From assembly GCA_902593735.1 (NCBI GenBank), contig CACJJL010000006.1, forward strand, positions 1-64,000: a stretch of 64,000 nt of DNA, written 5' to 3'. This stretch comes from an uncultured SAR116 cluster alpha proteobacterium. Its GTDB lineage: Bacteria > Pseudomonadota > Alphaproteobacteria > Puniceispirillales > Marisalimonadaceae. A model generated the notes under the pieces. It was not told the origin of the DNA. It did not search any database and saw nothing but the letters and a program-made list of their open reading frames with translations. Below, piece by piece: positions 20,631 to 29,670 of the stretch (its first letter is position 1; the number at the start of each line of letters is the position of its first letter). The translations under genes were made by a program, and so were the position numbers.

Positions 20631-22006
20631 TTGTTCACACTACTTAATTTATTTTGAATTGGATTTTTTGTAAATGTAGCAGTTGGAGTTATTTTTTGAT
20701 TATTACTAAAAAGGTTTATACCTGTTATTAGGTCTACCGCTCTTGAAATTTGATTATCTTGTAGAAGTTTTTCAACCGGTGTTAATTCTTTTTTATTTGA
20801 ATTATTTTTTTCAGTTGATTTTTCTTTTTTGTCAAGTGCTCCTCTTAAATTTTCTTCGCGTCTATTGTTTACTGTTTCTTTCTTCAATTCGGTTGTACCT
20901 GCTTTTACAATAATATCTGGTTCAATACCTTTTGCTTGTATTGAAATTCCACTTGGAGTGTAATAACGAGCTGTGGTAAGCCTCATTGCACCATTGCCTG
21001 CTAAAGGAATTATGGATTGTACTGAACCTTTACCAAAGCTTCTAGTTCCAACAATTATTGCCCTTGAGTGGTCTTTTAGTGCTCCAGCTACAATTTCACT
21101 AGCAGATGCTGATCCGCTATTAATTAGAACTATTAATGGCTTTCCGTCTATTATATCACCTTTTTTTGCAAATACTCTTGATGTATCATCTTCTTTTCTT
21201 CCTTGTGTTGAAACTATTTCCCCTTGATTTAAGAAAGAGTCAGTGACAGAAATAGATTGATTTAAAAGTCCACCAGGATTATTTCTTAGATCCAATATTA
21301 GACCTTGAAACTTATCTGCAAGTTCACTTTTTATTTTTTTTATAGAATTTTCTAGACCTGAAGTTGTTGTGTCTGAAAAGGTAGTTAAACGTACATAACC
21401 TATATTTTTTATTATATAATGTCTAACGGATCTTATTTTTATAACGTCTCTAATTATTTCAATTTCAAAAGGATCTTTTTTATCACGAACAACAGTTATA
21501 ACAACTTTGCTCCCAACAGGCCCTCGAAGTTGTGATACGGCATCATTTATTGAAAGTCCTCTAATTGACTCTCCATTTATGCCTATGATTAAATCACCCG
21601 ATTTCATGCCAGCATTAGCAGCAGGAGTATCGTCAATAGGTGATACGACTTTAACCACACCATCTTCCATAGTAATTTCGATACCCAAGCCACCAAATTT
21701 TCCTTTGGTTTTTACCTGCATATCTTTAAAAGATTCTGGGTTTAAATAAGAGGAGTGTGGATCAAGAGATTGAAGCATTCCTGATATAGCAGCTTCAATA
21801 AGTTTCTTGTCTGTAACTTCTTCAACATATTGTTCCTGTACTCTTTGAAACACATCGCCAAATAGATTTAGCTGTTTATATGTTTCTTGACGATTTTCAG
21901 CTCTAGCTAAATTTTGTTCAATCAAACATATATTAAAAACCAAAAAAAATGCTAAAAAAATTTTTATTTTGCTGTGCATGTTATTATTATAGATTTTTTT
22001 AATCAT
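20627..22006 (-). CDS. ctpA: C-terminal processing peptidase CtpA (S41 family)
   Basis: A 459-residue exported protease. A signal segment covers about 11-36; a PDZ domain at about 105-185 has GGLGIEITMEDGVVKVVSPI and SGDLIIGINGESI; the S41 core has DLRNNPGGLL, the serine motif GSASASE (298-304) and lysine K326 in GTRSFGKGSVQ, the Ser-Lys dyad. The last 90 residues are charged and low in complexity. It trims periplasmic substrates such as peptidoglycan hydrolases. It sits between gpmI (89 bases upstream) and rppH (4-base overlap). An envC-like gene that often precedes it in alphaproteobacteria is absent. Confidence 0.94.
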   Translation of the reverse strand: MIKKIYNNNMHSKIKIFLAFFLVFNICLIEQNLARAENRQETYKQLNLFGDVFQRVQEQYVEEVTDKKLIEAAISGMLQSLDPHSSYLNPESFKDMQVKTKGKFGGLGIEITMEDGVVKVVSPIDDTPAANAGMKSGDLIIGINGESIRGLSINDAVSQLRGPVGSKVVITVVRDKKDPFEIEIIRDVIKIRSVRHYIIKNIGYVRLTTFSDTTTSGLENSIKKIKSELADKFQGLILDLRNNPGGLLNQSISVTDSFLNQGEIVSTQGRKEDDTSRVFAKKGDIIDGKPLIVLINSGSASASEIVAGALKDHSRAIIVGTRSFGKGSVQSIIPLAGNGAMRLTTARYYTPSGISIQAKGIEPDIIVKAGTTELKKETVNNRREENLRGALDKKEKSTEKNNSNKKELTPVEKLLQDNQISRAVDLITGINLFSNNQKITPTATFTKNPIQNKLSSVNN

Positions 22007-22095
22007 TTAAATAGGCCTTAATTTTATTTAAAACATTAAACCAATATAGAATATATTTAGTACAACAACTATAGAAAATTTAATTAAAATTTTTA

Positions 22096-23625
22096 TTATT
22101 TTAAAAGTGATTTACCACTCATGCTATTTGGTGATTTAATAGACATAAGTTCCAAAATTGTTGGAGCAATATCAGCTAATCTTCCATCTCTTAACTTATA
22201 ATAATTATTTTTAGAAATTAGTATTAAGGGGACTTTGTTACATGTATGTGAGGTATGAGGTAAATTCATAATATCATCAAACATAACTTCACAGTTTCCA
22301 TGGTCTGCTGTTAATAGCATGATCCCATTCAACTTAATTATCATGTCTTTTACATTCCCAATAGATGTGTCAACAGTTTCTACTGCTTTAATCGCAGCTT
22401 TTAAATCACCAGTATGTCCAACCATATCAGGATTTGCAAAATTAATTATAATTACATCATAAGTTCTATTTTTTATAGAGTTTATGAGTTCAGCTTCCAC
22501 TTTTTTAGCTGACATTTCCGGTTTTAAATCATATGTAGATATTTTAGGTGAGGGTATCATTATTCTAGTTTCACCAGGGTAAACAGTTTCCTCCCCTCCA
22601 TTAAAAAAGAAAGTAACGTGAGGATATTTTTCTGTTTCAGCTAATCTTAATTGTTTTAAATTAGCTTTAGAAATAACCTCACCAAGAGTGTCTTTGATTT
22701 TGTCTTTTACAAAAATAGAATTCATAAAATTTGATAATTTTTTCGAATATTCAGTTATTCCAAGATTGTTTAATAAAATTGGAGAATTAGGATTTTTTTC
22801 AAATTCTCTAAATTTAGGATCTAGTATTGCTGTTAATAATTCTCTTACTCGGTCTGCTCGAAAGTTTATCATGATTAAGCTATCACCATCTTTAAATCCT
22901 TTGTAATCTCCAATCAGAGTTGGTAATATAAACTCGTCAGTTTCGTTATTTTTATAAGCTTCATCTAATCCGCTTGATACACTGGAAGATTTTCTTTCAT
23001 ACTTTCCATTTACAATAAGATCAAAGGCCTTTTTTACTCTATCCCACCTATTATCTCTATCCATTGAGTAGTATCTACCTACAAGCGAGGCAATCTTAAT
23101 ATTTTTTGGAAGGGACATTTCAAATTTTTTGATTTTCTGTCCTAATTGTTTTGGAGAACAATCTCGTCCGTCTGAAAAAATATGGATGTAGGTTTTACAA
23201 TAATTTTTTTCTAAAAGTTTTGACATTTCAAGGATATGATTTGAATGAGAATGCACTCCACCTTCACTGCACAAACCTAGTAGATGAACAGTTTTATTTT
23301 TATTATGTTTTGACAAAAACTTTTGAAAATTTTTATTTTTTTCTATTTCGTTATTAGCAAAAGCTTTGTTTATCTTTGGTAAAGTTTGAAGAACAACTCT
23401 CCCAGAGCCAAGATTCATATGACCAACTTCAGAATTTCCTACTTGACCAGAGGGTAAACCAACATCTTCACCAGAAGCATCTAATGTTGCATTTGGAAAA
23501 GTTTTAGTTAATAAATCTATATTTGGAGTTTTTGCTAATGCTACAGCGTTATTTTTAGGATCTTTATTAATTCCCCATCCATCCATAATACATAAAACGA
23601 TTGGTTTTTTTGGTTTCTCATTCAT
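22096..23625 (-). CDS. gpmI: 2,3-bisphosphoglycerate-independent phosphoglycerate mutase
   Basis: A 509-residue two-domain, manganese-dependent enzyme of the alkaline-phosphatase superfamily that interconverts 3- and 2-phosphoglycerate. LCIMDGWGIN holds the first metal aspartate; QVGNSEVGHMNLGSGRVV holds the serine that carries phosphate; HIFSDGRDCSPK, GRYYSMDRDNRWDR and NFRADRVREL are phosphatase/transferase-domain motifs; NFANPDMVGHTGD and LLTADHGNCEVM complete the metal sites. Normal length. It is the only glycolytic gene in the minus housekeeping run, 23 bases after rlmH. Confidence 0.96.
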   Translation of the reverse strand: MNEKPKKPIVLCIMDGWGINKDPKNNAVALAKTPNIDLLTKTFPNATLDASGEDVGLPSGQVGNSEVGHMNLGSGRVVLQTLPKINKAFANNEIEKNKNFQKFLSKHNKNKTVHLLGLCSEGGVHSHSNHILEMSKLLEKNYCKTYIHIFSDGRDCSPKQLGQKIKKFEMSLPKNIKIASLVGRYYSMDRDNRWDRVKKAFDLIVNGKYERKSSSVSSGLDEAYKNNETDEFILPTLIGDYKGFKDGDSLIMINFRADRVRELLTAILDPKFREFEKNPNSPILLNNLGITEYSKKLSNFMNSIFVKDKIKDTLGEVISKANLKQLRLAETEKYPHVTFFFNGGEETVYPGETRIMIPSPKISTYDLKPEMSAKKVEAELINSIKNRTYDVIIINFANPDMVGHTGDLKAAIKAVETVDTSIGNVKDMIIKLNGIMLLTADHGNCEVMFDDIMNLPHTSHTCNKVPLILISKNNYYKLRDGRLADIAPTILELMSIKSPNSMSGKSLLK

Positions 23626-23648
23626 TAATTAAATCCATTAAAAAAACT

Positions 23649-24098
23649 TTATTTGTGGTAAGGATGACCTTTAATAATAGTTTCTATTCTGTAAATTTGT
23701 TCAGCAATCATCATTTTGACCATTTGATGTGGCCACGTAAGTTTACCTAAAGCAATAATTTTATCTGCTGTTTTTTTAATTCTTATACCATTTCCAAAAG
23801 CACCACCAATTGCAAAATTTACACTGGTGATGTTGTTATTTCTCCAATTTAATATTAATTCTGTTAGATCTTGACTAGATATATTTTCACCTACTTCATC
23901 TAGCAAAATCAATTTTCCATTCTTAGGAGTTGAATTAATTAACTTGTCAGATTCTTCTTCTATTTTTTTTTCTTTATTTCTTGTTTTAACTTCGTATTGT
24001 TTTAATTCAATATTTTTTATTCTTTTAAGATATTTTCTAGTAATTAAGTCTTCATCATTACTTTTAATTTTACCAATTGTCGAAATTATATATTTCAT
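23649..24098 (-). CDS. rlmH: 23S rRNA pseudouridine-1915 N3-methyltransferase RlmH
   Basis: A 149-residue SPOUT methyltransferase. LILLDEVGENISSQDL, the SAM-binding FAIGGAFGNG and LGKLTWPHQMVKMMIAEQIYR are family segments, and the C-terminus GHPYHK is conserved. It methylates pseudouridine 1915 in helix 69 of 23S rRNA in assembled ribosomes. It starts one base after the rsfS stop, the usual pairing of these two ribosome genes. Confidence 0.95.
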   Translation of the reverse strand: MKYIISTIGKIKSNDEDLITRKYLKRIKNIELKQYEVKTRNKEKKIEEESDKLINSTPKNGKLILLDEVGENISSQDLTELILNWRNNNITSVNFAIGGAFGNGIRIKKTADKIIALGKLTWPHQMVKMMIAEQIYRIETIIKGHPYHK

Positions 24099-24099
24099 T

Positions 24100-24474
24100 T
24101 TATTTTTTTATAGCATCACTCTGTATATTATCTTGTTTTTTTGCCCACATTTTCTCTAAACTATAAAATTCTCTTACTTCTGGTCGAAAAATATGAATTA
24201 AAATGTCATTAGCATCAATTAAAACCCAATCTCCATTTGACATTCCCTCTGGAGATGATAGGCGAAGGCCAATTTCTTTATATTTTTTTATAAGATTATT
24301 TGCCATAGCAGTTACTTGTCTTACAGTATTCCCACTTACCACTATCATATAATCTGCAATGCTACTTCTTCCAATTAGATTAATACTGACAATGTCTATT
24401 CCTTTGTCGTTTTCCAATGAATTTAATGTAAATTTTAATAATTCTTTAGATGATAATCTTTTTGTATTTTGCAT
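24100..24474 (-). CDS. rsfS: ribosomal silencing factor RsfS
   Basis: A 124-residue RsfS/DUF143 protein. DKGIDIVSINLIGRSSIADYMIVVSGNTVRQVTAMA (in order) and SPEGMSNGDWVLIDANDILIHIF are the defining segments. It binds ribosomal protein L14 and blocks subunit joining when nutrients are short. It lies between nadD and rlmH as in most bacteria. The last 20 residues are poorly conserved and charged. Confidence 0.94.
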   Translation of the reverse strand: MQNTKRLSSKELLKFTLNSLENDKGIDIVSINLIGRSSIADYMIVVSGNTVRQVTAMANNLIKKYKEIGLRLSSPEGMSNGDWVLIDANDILIHIFRPEVREFYSLEKMWAKKQDNIQSDAIKK

Positions 24475-24486
24475 TATATGGTCCCA

Positions 24487-25134
24487 TTAAGTGTAAATTT
24501 TGTTTTTTCTTATCTCCGACGAGGAGATAGATAATAATTTATTCTTTAAAAAAACCCAGCCGGGTTTATTTTTGTAAAGTATTATTCTACTTTTATATGT
24601 TTTAAGTTTTTTTCCAAGATATGGAACTCTTAAAGTGTTTAAAAAAGAATTTATGTAACCTGGTCTCGAAATGACAGCAATGTGAACGTTATGAGCTATT
24701 ATATTTGGATAAAGCCATTTATTAAAATTTTCTAAAATATCACTTCCCATTAGCCAGATAAATTTTACCATTCGGGTTCTTTGATTCAAAAAATTAATTG
24801 TTTTGTATGAGGCATATAGCTGATTTTTTTGTTCAAGGTCTAAGACTTTTATATAAGAAATATTATTTGTTAATAGCCTAGCATAACTCAGTCTTTTGTC
24901 AAAATTCTCCATATCTAAACAAGATTTTAATCTATTCTGAGGGGCGACCAGCCACCAAATCTCGTCTAGTCCAAGATTTATAAGCGATGTTTTACTAATG
25001 TGAATATGTCCAACGTGAGCTGGATTAAATGAACCACCTAATATACCGATTTTTCTTTTTCTAGAGTAAGAATAACAAACTGGGATTCTATTTTTAAAAT
25101 TGACTTTCAGATCTTTACTCACGTATTTGGTCAT
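24487..25134 (-). CDS. nadD: nicotinate-nucleotide adenylyltransferase
   Basis: A 215-residue nucleotidyltransferase that makes deamido-NAD from nicotinate mononucleotide and ATP. GILGGSFNPAHVGH contains the HxGH motif (40-43); WLMGSDILENFNKWL and the C-terminal SISSSEIR are further signatures. The start is set at ATG 25134, preceded closely by AGAGG; a TTG at 25146 and a GTG at 25122 are alternatives. The ATG choice overlaps the proA 3' end by 20 bases. The 28 residues before the catalytic strand are longer than usual. Confidence 0.92.
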   Translation of the reverse strand: MTKYVSKDLKVNFKNRIPVCYSYSRKRKIGILGGSFNPAHVGHIHISKTSLINLGLDEIWWLVAPQNRLKSCLDMENFDKRLSYARLLTNNISYIKVLDLEQKNQLYASYKTINFLNQRTRMVKFIWLMGSDILENFNKWLYPNIIAHNVHIAVISRPGYINSFLNTLRVPYLGKKLKTYKSRIILYKNKPGWVFLKNKLLSISSSEIRKNKIYT

Positions 25135-26380
25135 TTCCTCTAACAATGTATTTAAAACTAGTTAATTGAGCGGCTCCCACTGGACCTCTAGCATGTATTC
25201 TACCTGTAGATATTCCTATTTCTGCACCCATTCCAAATTCTCCACCATCAGCAAATTGAGTTGAAGTGTTATGCATAACAATTGCGCTATCAACATTATT
25301 TAGAAAAGTTTCTGCTACTTTGGTATTTTCTGTAATTATAGATTCTGTATGGTTTGATGAATATTTGCCAATATGGTCTATAGCGCCTAATACTCCATCA
25401 ACTAATTTGATGGATAAAATAGCGTCAAGATATTCTGTGTGCCAATCTTTTTCAGATGCTAACTCGATTCCATCTACAATCTTTTTTGTCTCAATATCTC
25501 CTTTAATATGACACCCTGATTCAATTAATTTTTTAACTATGATTGGCACAGCTTTTTCAGAGATATTTCTATCTACAAGTAATGTTTCTAAGGCACCACA
25601 TATACCTGTCCTTCTCATTTTAGAGTTTACAATTATTTTGATTGCTTTATTTATGTTTGCATCTTTGTCTACATAGATATGGCATATTCCCTCTAAGTGA
25701 GCAAAGACTGGAACTCTTGCTTCATTTTGAATTTTTTTAACAAGAGATTTTCCTCCACGAGGTATGATTATGTCAATTTCCCCAGTCGAAGTAAGCATTG
25801 CTGAAACAGCCTCTCTATTAGTGTTTTCAACTAATTGTACAGCGTTGCCAGGTAAATTGGCACTTTCTAAGCCTTTTTGCATGCATTTAGCTAATATTTT
25901 AGAAGAATTAATCGAGTCAGATCCTCCTCTAAGTATCGCTGTATTACCAGATTTAATGCATAGGCTACCAGCGTCAATAGTCACATTGGGTCTCGATTCG
26001 TAAATAATTCCAATTATGCCCAATGGAACTGAAATCTTTGAAATCTTTAAACCATTTGGTTGTGTCCATTTTGATAATTCAACATTAAGTGGATCACCCA
26101 TTTTTGAAATTTTCTTTAAACCATCCACAATATTTTCAATTCTTTTATCGTCTAGTAAAAGCCTATCAACGAAAGCATTGTTAAGTTGCTTTTTCTTTGC
26201 ATTTTCAATATCAATTTTATTTGCTTTAAGGATCTCTTTTTGTTCTTTTTTTATAATTTTAGATGTATTTAATATTGCTAAATTTCTATCTTTTGAACTG
26301 CTTTTAGAGATGAAATTAAAAGCTTCTTTTGATTTTTTGTTAATATTTTTTATATATTCAAAAATATTGTTGCTGTTCAT
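25115..26380 (-). CDS. proA: glutamate-5-semialdehyde dehydrogenase
   Basis: A 421-residue gamma-glutamyl phosphate reductase, the second step of proline synthesis. The ALDH-fold landmarks are SVPLGIIGIIYESRPNVT, CIKSGNTAILRGG, IIPRGGKSLV, and the catalytic cysteine C261 in RRTGICGALETLL. It follows proB by 11 bases and overlaps nadD, so the three are cotranscribed. The ProB product is unstable and is thought to be handed to ProA within a complex, consistent with this adjacency. Confidence 0.97.
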   Translation of the reverse strand: MNSNNIFEYIKNINKKSKEAFNFISKSSSKDRNLAILNTSKIIKKEQKEILKANKIDIENAKKKQLNNAFVDRLLLDDKRIENIVDGLKKISKMGDPLNVELSKWTQPNGLKISKISVPLGIIGIIYESRPNVTIDAGSLCIKSGNTAILRGGSDSINSSKILAKCMQKGLESANLPGNAVQLVENTNREAVSAMLTSTGEIDIIIPRGGKSLVKKIQNEARVPVFAHLEGICHIYVDKDANINKAIKIIVNSKMRRTGICGALETLLVDRNISEKAVPIIVKKLIESGCHIKGDIETKKIVDGIELASEKDWHTEYLDAILSIKLVDGVLGAIDHIGKYSSNHTESIITENTKVAETFLNNVDSAIVMHNTSTQFADGGEFGMGAEIGISTGRIHARGPVGAAQLTSFKYIVRGNDQIRE

Positions 26381-26391
26381 TTATATTACTC

Positions 26392-27528
26392 TTATTTTTT
26401 TTCTAATACTAGATCATCCCTGTGGACCACTTCGTCTTTACCTCTGTAGCCTAAGATAGATTCAATATCATTGCTTTTTGATCCTTTTATTAAATCTACT
26501 TCAGAATTGTTAAAGTGTATTAAGCCTTTTCCAACAAAGTTCTGTTGTTCATCTACTATTTGTATTAAATCACCTTTTTCATAGTTTCCTTCTGTACTAA
26601 CTATACCTGCAGATAACATAGAAAAACCTTTTTTCACAGCCTCGGTCGCACCTTTATCTATAGTAATTATCCCTTTAACTTGTAATGCACCAGATATCCA
26701 TTGTTTTCTTGAGTTCAAAGGTTTTTCTATAGCTCTAAACCAACTAAATTCCATTCCATCAATTTCTAATTTTGATAAAGGACTAATAAAATGCCCATTG
26801 CAAATGATCATATGACAGCCTGCTTTGGTTGCAATTTTAGCGGCAGCAACTTTGGTAATCATACCCCCAGAAGCCATGTTAGAAAGTGGTGGGCCTGCCA
26901 TTATTTCAATTTCATCTGTAATTTCAGGAATTTCTTCAATTAAGACAGTGTTCTTACTCTTATTAGGATCAGAAGAATAAAGACCATTTATATCTGATAA
27001 TAATATAAGTAAATCTGCGCTACACATTTGCGCAACTCTTGCTGCCAGCCTATCATTGTCTCCAAATCTTATCTCTTCAGTAGAGACAGTATCGTTTTCA
27101 TTAATTACAGGAATTACTTGTAATTCAATAAGTTTTAATAACGTTGCTCTTGCATTTAGATGTTTTCTTCTTGTCTCAGTATCGTCGGGTGCAAGTAAAA
27201 TTTGTGCTATATTGAGGCCAAATTTTTCCATTATCTCTTTCCAAGCATGAGCTAGGCTTACTTGACCTGTTGCAGCAGCGGCTTGTTTTTCGTCTAAAGA
27301 CAAATTACCACTTAGTTTCAATTGTTTTTGACCAAGTGCGATAGATCCTGACGAAACGATTATAATTTCTTTTTTTTGTTTGATAAGTTGATTTATTTCT
27401 TGAGCTAAAGACCTTAACCACTCACTTTTAAGACTACCCTCATTTTTGTCTATCAAAAGTGACGAGCCTATTTTTATTACAATTCTTTTTGATTCTTTTA
27501 TTAAATTTTCTTTTTTCATTTGAGTCAT
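26392..27528 (-). CDS. proB: glutamate 5-kinase with PUA domain
   Basis: A 378-residue enzyme for the first step of proline synthesis. The amino-acid-kinase domain (about 10-265) has VIKIGSSLLID, VSSGSIALG, PVINENDTVS, FGDNDRLAARVA and GGMITKVAAAKIA. A C-terminal PUA domain (about 283-370) starts with KGIITIDKGATEAVKKG and is usual in proteobacterial ProB. Feedback inhibition by proline is a family trait. The gene starts 3 bases after obgE. Confidence 0.96.
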   Translation of the reverse strand: MTQMKKENLIKESKRIVIKIGSSLLIDKNEGSLKSEWLRSLAQEINQLIKQKKEIIIVSSGSIALGQKQLKLSGNLSLDEKQAAAATGQVSLAHAWKEIMEKFGLNIAQILLAPDDTETRRKHLNARATLLKLIELQVIPVINENDTVSTEEIRFGDNDRLAARVAQMCSADLLILLSDINGLYSSDPNKSKNTVLIEEIPEITDEIEIMAGPPLSNMASGGMITKVAAAKIATKAGCHMIICNGHFISPLSKLEIDGMEFSWFRAIEKPLNSRKQWISGALQVKGIITIDKGATEAVKKGFSMLSAGIVSTEGNYEKGDLIQIVDEQQNFVGKGLIHFNNSEVDLIKGSKSNDIESILGYRGKDEVVHRDDLVLEKK

Positions 27529-27531
27529 TCT

Positions 27532-28575
27532 TTATGGAGACCAAGATACAATTTTTTTTCTTTGATCTTTGCTATTGTCTCTATTTTTCATCTTTGATAT
27601 AAAGTTTTGCAACTCTCTTATCAGATAAGTAATATTTTTTCCTGAAACTGAAGAAATATTAATAACATTATCAACATTGAGTTTTTTTAAAATTTCTTTC
27701 GCAGACTTAACTTTTTTATCTTCAACAGCATCACATTTTGTTAAAACTAATATCTGTTTTTTCTTCGATAAATTACTGTCATATGCTTTGATTTCACGAA
27801 TAATAGTAAGGTAATCGTTTTTAATATCTTTAGAAGTAACGTCTATTAGATGCAATAATCCTTGGCAACGTTCAACATGACCTAAAAATCTATGACCTAA
27901 GCCAGATCCTTCATGAGCACCCTCTATTAATCCAGGAATATCCGCTATTACAAATTCCATATTATCTTGGTTAACTACCCCAAGATTTGGATGAAGAGTT
28001 GTAAAGGGGTAGTCGGCTATTTTAGGTTTGGCCGCTGTAATTCTAGAAAGTAAAGTGCTTTTACCTGCATTTGGTAGTCCAATTAATCCTATATCTGCTA
28101 TTAATTTTAGTCGAAGCCAAATCCATTTTTCTTCTAATGGACCTCCAGGTTGTGCTTTTCTTGGTGCTTGATTTACAGAAGTTTTAAAAAAAGCATTACC
28201 TTTACCCCCTTCACCTCCTTTAGCTAAAACAATTTTTTGCCCAATCTTTGTCATATCAGCTAATATAAAATTTTTTGATGCATCTAATATCTGTGTACCA
28301 ATGGGAAGCCTAAGAATAATATCTTTGCCACTCATGCCACTTCTATCTCTTCCTTTGCCACCCTCTCCAGGTCTGGCTTTAAAATGTTGTTGATAACGAA
28401 AATCTATTAGTGTATTGAGACCATCTGAACACAAAGCAATTACATCGCCCCCTCGGCCACCATTGCCACCATCTGGTCCACCAAAAGGAATATGTGCTTC
28501 TCTTCTAAAAGAAATAGATCCAGGTCCACCATGCCCACTAGCTATATAGATTTTAGCTTGATCTAAAAACTTCAT
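27532..28575 (-). CDS. obgE: GTPase ObgE/CgtA
   Basis: A 347-residue Obg GTPase. The glycine-rich Obg domain (1-158) has GGPDGGNGGRGGDV and GEGGKGNAFF. The G domain follows with G1 GLPNAGKS (166-173), the switch II segment ADIPGLIEGAHEGSGLGH, and TKCD as the guanine-specificity motif. It acts in 50S ribosome assembly and stress control. The C-terminus is short (about 20 residues past the G domain), without the acidic tail of E. coli. It follows a strong terminator after rpmA, so it needs read-through or its own promoter. Confidence 0.96.
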   Translation of the reverse strand: MKFLDQAKIYIASGHGGPGSISFRREAHIPFGGPDGGNGGRGGDVIALCSDGLNTLIDFRYQQHFKARPGEGGKGRDRSGMSGKDIILRLPIGTQILDASKNFILADMTKIGQKIVLAKGGEGGKGNAFFKTSVNQAPRKAQPGGPLEEKWIWLRLKLIADIGLIGLPNAGKSTLLSRITAAKPKIADYPFTTLHPNLGVVNQDNMEFVIADIPGLIEGAHEGSGLGHRFLGHVERCQGLLHLIDVTSKDIKNDYLTIIREIKAYDSNLSKKKQILVLTKCDAVEDKKVKSAKEILKKLNVDNVINISSVSGKNITYLIRELQNFISKMKNRDNSKDQRKKIVSWSP

Positions 28576-28620
28576 AATAAGACCCTAATATATAGTATTC
28601 TAGATGAAAAGAGTTTAAAT

Positions 28621-28649
28621 AAAAAAGGAATAGCTAATAAAGCTATTCC
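28621..28649 (-). terminator. rho-independent terminator after rpmA
   Basis: On the minus strand GGAATAGCT, a 5-base loop and AGCTATTCC form a perfect 9-base stem followed by TTTTTTATTT. It lies 25 bases past the rpmA stop and 46 bases before obgE, separating the ribosomal-protein pair from the downstream run. Confidence 0.85.
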
Positions 28650-28673
28650 AGAGTTCAATTAATAAGGGTTTGA

Positions 28674-28943
28674 TTATTCAGCTGCTTGTTTTATTGGTTC
28701 TACAGAAACAAACATTTTTTTTCCCTTATGTTCTTTAAACTTAACATGACCATCTATAAGTGAAAAAATTGTATGATCTTTTCCCATTCCAACGTTTGAA
28801 CCAGGGTGATACTTTGTACCACGTTGTCTAATTATAATGTTGCCAGCAACAACTGCTTCGCTCCCAAACTTTTTAACACCTAATCTTCTTCCAGCTGAGT
28901 CTCTACCATTTCTAGAACTACCGCCTGCTTTTTTATGTGCCAT
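28674..28943 (-). CDS. rpmA: 50S ribosomal protein L27
   Basis: An 89-residue L27. It begins [20 protein letters not shown], with the basic N-terminal tail that reaches the peptidyl-transferase centre, and has [15 protein letters not shown] and [17 protein letters not shown]. It lies 14 bases after rplU, as in nearly all bacteria, and is followed by a terminator. No N-terminal extension needing proteolytic removal is present. Confidence 0.98.
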   Translation of the reverse strand: MAHKKAGGSSRNGRDSAGRRLGVKKFGSEAVVAGNIIIRQRGTKYHPGSNVGMGKDHTIFSLIDGHVKFKEHKGKKMFVSVEPIKQAAE

Positions 28944-28957
28944 TTGTTAATCCTTTA

Positions 28958-29518
28958 CTATTTTTTAGTACTTGTTTTTTTTGTTTTAGTAGTTGTTTTT
29001 GTTTTAGCTTTTGTTTCAGGTTTAGTAGAAGCTGATTTTGTTTTTGTTTCATTACTCTTTTTTGTATTTGACTTAGCTTTAACTTCTTTTTTAACTTTTT
29101 CTTCAGCTACTTTTGATTGAGATTCTGTTTTTGGTTTGGTCTCAACTTTAGTCTTTTTTTCTATTGTTTTAGTGGTAGCTTTTTTGGGGGATAACTTAGA
29201 TCCACCAGTTTCAGCTATATCAATTATTTTAAGAAGTGTTAGATCTTGTTTATGACCTTGTTTTCTTCTACTATTCTTTCTTCTTCGCTTATATATCATC
29301 GTGATTTTTGGACCACGAGTTTGTCTAATAACTTGTGCCATCACGGCAGCATCATTAACAAGTGGAGTTCCAAGTGTTACTTTTTTTCCATCACCTACCA
29401 TTAATACATCACTAAGCACCAGTTGATCACCATCGTTAGCGTTAAGTTTTTCGACTAAAACTACATCTTCTTTTTGAACACGATATTGTTTTCCACCGGT
29501 TTTAACTACTGCATACAT
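28958..29518 (-). CDS. rplU: 50S ribosomal protein L21 with long basic C-terminal tail
   Basis: A 186-residue protein. Residues 1 to about 103 are a standard L21 (MYAVVKTGGKQYRVQKEDVV, then PKITMIYKRRRKNSRRKQGH and TLLKIIDI). Beyond that is about 80 residues almost wholly of K, T, E, S and A in irregular repeats, such as TKPETKAKTKTTTKTKKTS, predicted disordered. Bacterial L21 is about 103 residues, so the tail nearly doubles it. Basic tails on L21 occur in other alphaproteobacteria. It is preceded by a clear promoter at 29595-29622. Confidence 0.95.
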   Translation of the reverse strand: MYAVVKTGGKQYRVQKEDVVLVEKLNANDGDQLVLSDVLMVGDGKKVTLGTPLVNDAAVMAQVIRQTRGPKITMIYKRRRKNSRRKQGHKQDLTLLKIIDIAETGGSKLSPKKATTKTIEKKTKVETKPKTESQSKVAEEKVKKEVKAKSNTKKSNETKTKSASTKPETKAKTKTTTKTKKTSTKK

Positions 29519-29594
29519 TTTTATAATCCGATAATTAATTAATATAATGATTATTCAAATTATTATTAGAATAACATATCTAAATTGTCTTGGG

Positions 29595-29622
29595 AATATA
29601 GCTTGATACTGTAATCTGTCAA
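29595..29622 (-). promoter_or_regulatory. sigma-70 promoter of rplU-rpmA
   Basis: On the minus strand TTGACA (29622-29617) and TATATT (29600-29595) are separated by 16 bases, about 77 bases before the rplU start. Both hexamers are close to consensus, as expected for a ribosomal-protein operon. Confidence 0.65.
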
Positions 29623-29670
29623 GTTATAAGATCATGTAAATTACATTCTATTAAGCAATTTTCTATTTAT

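Noticed and set aside
26016..26459. 147-residue plus-strand frame opposite proA/proB
   Set aside because: Antisense to two certain genes; composition is Phe/Leu/Ser-rich as expected for the complement of Lys/Glu-rich AT-rich coding.
29519..29670. possible small RNA or riboswitch upstream of rplU
   Set aside because: Only a promoter and AT-rich leader are visible; no convincing conserved fold.
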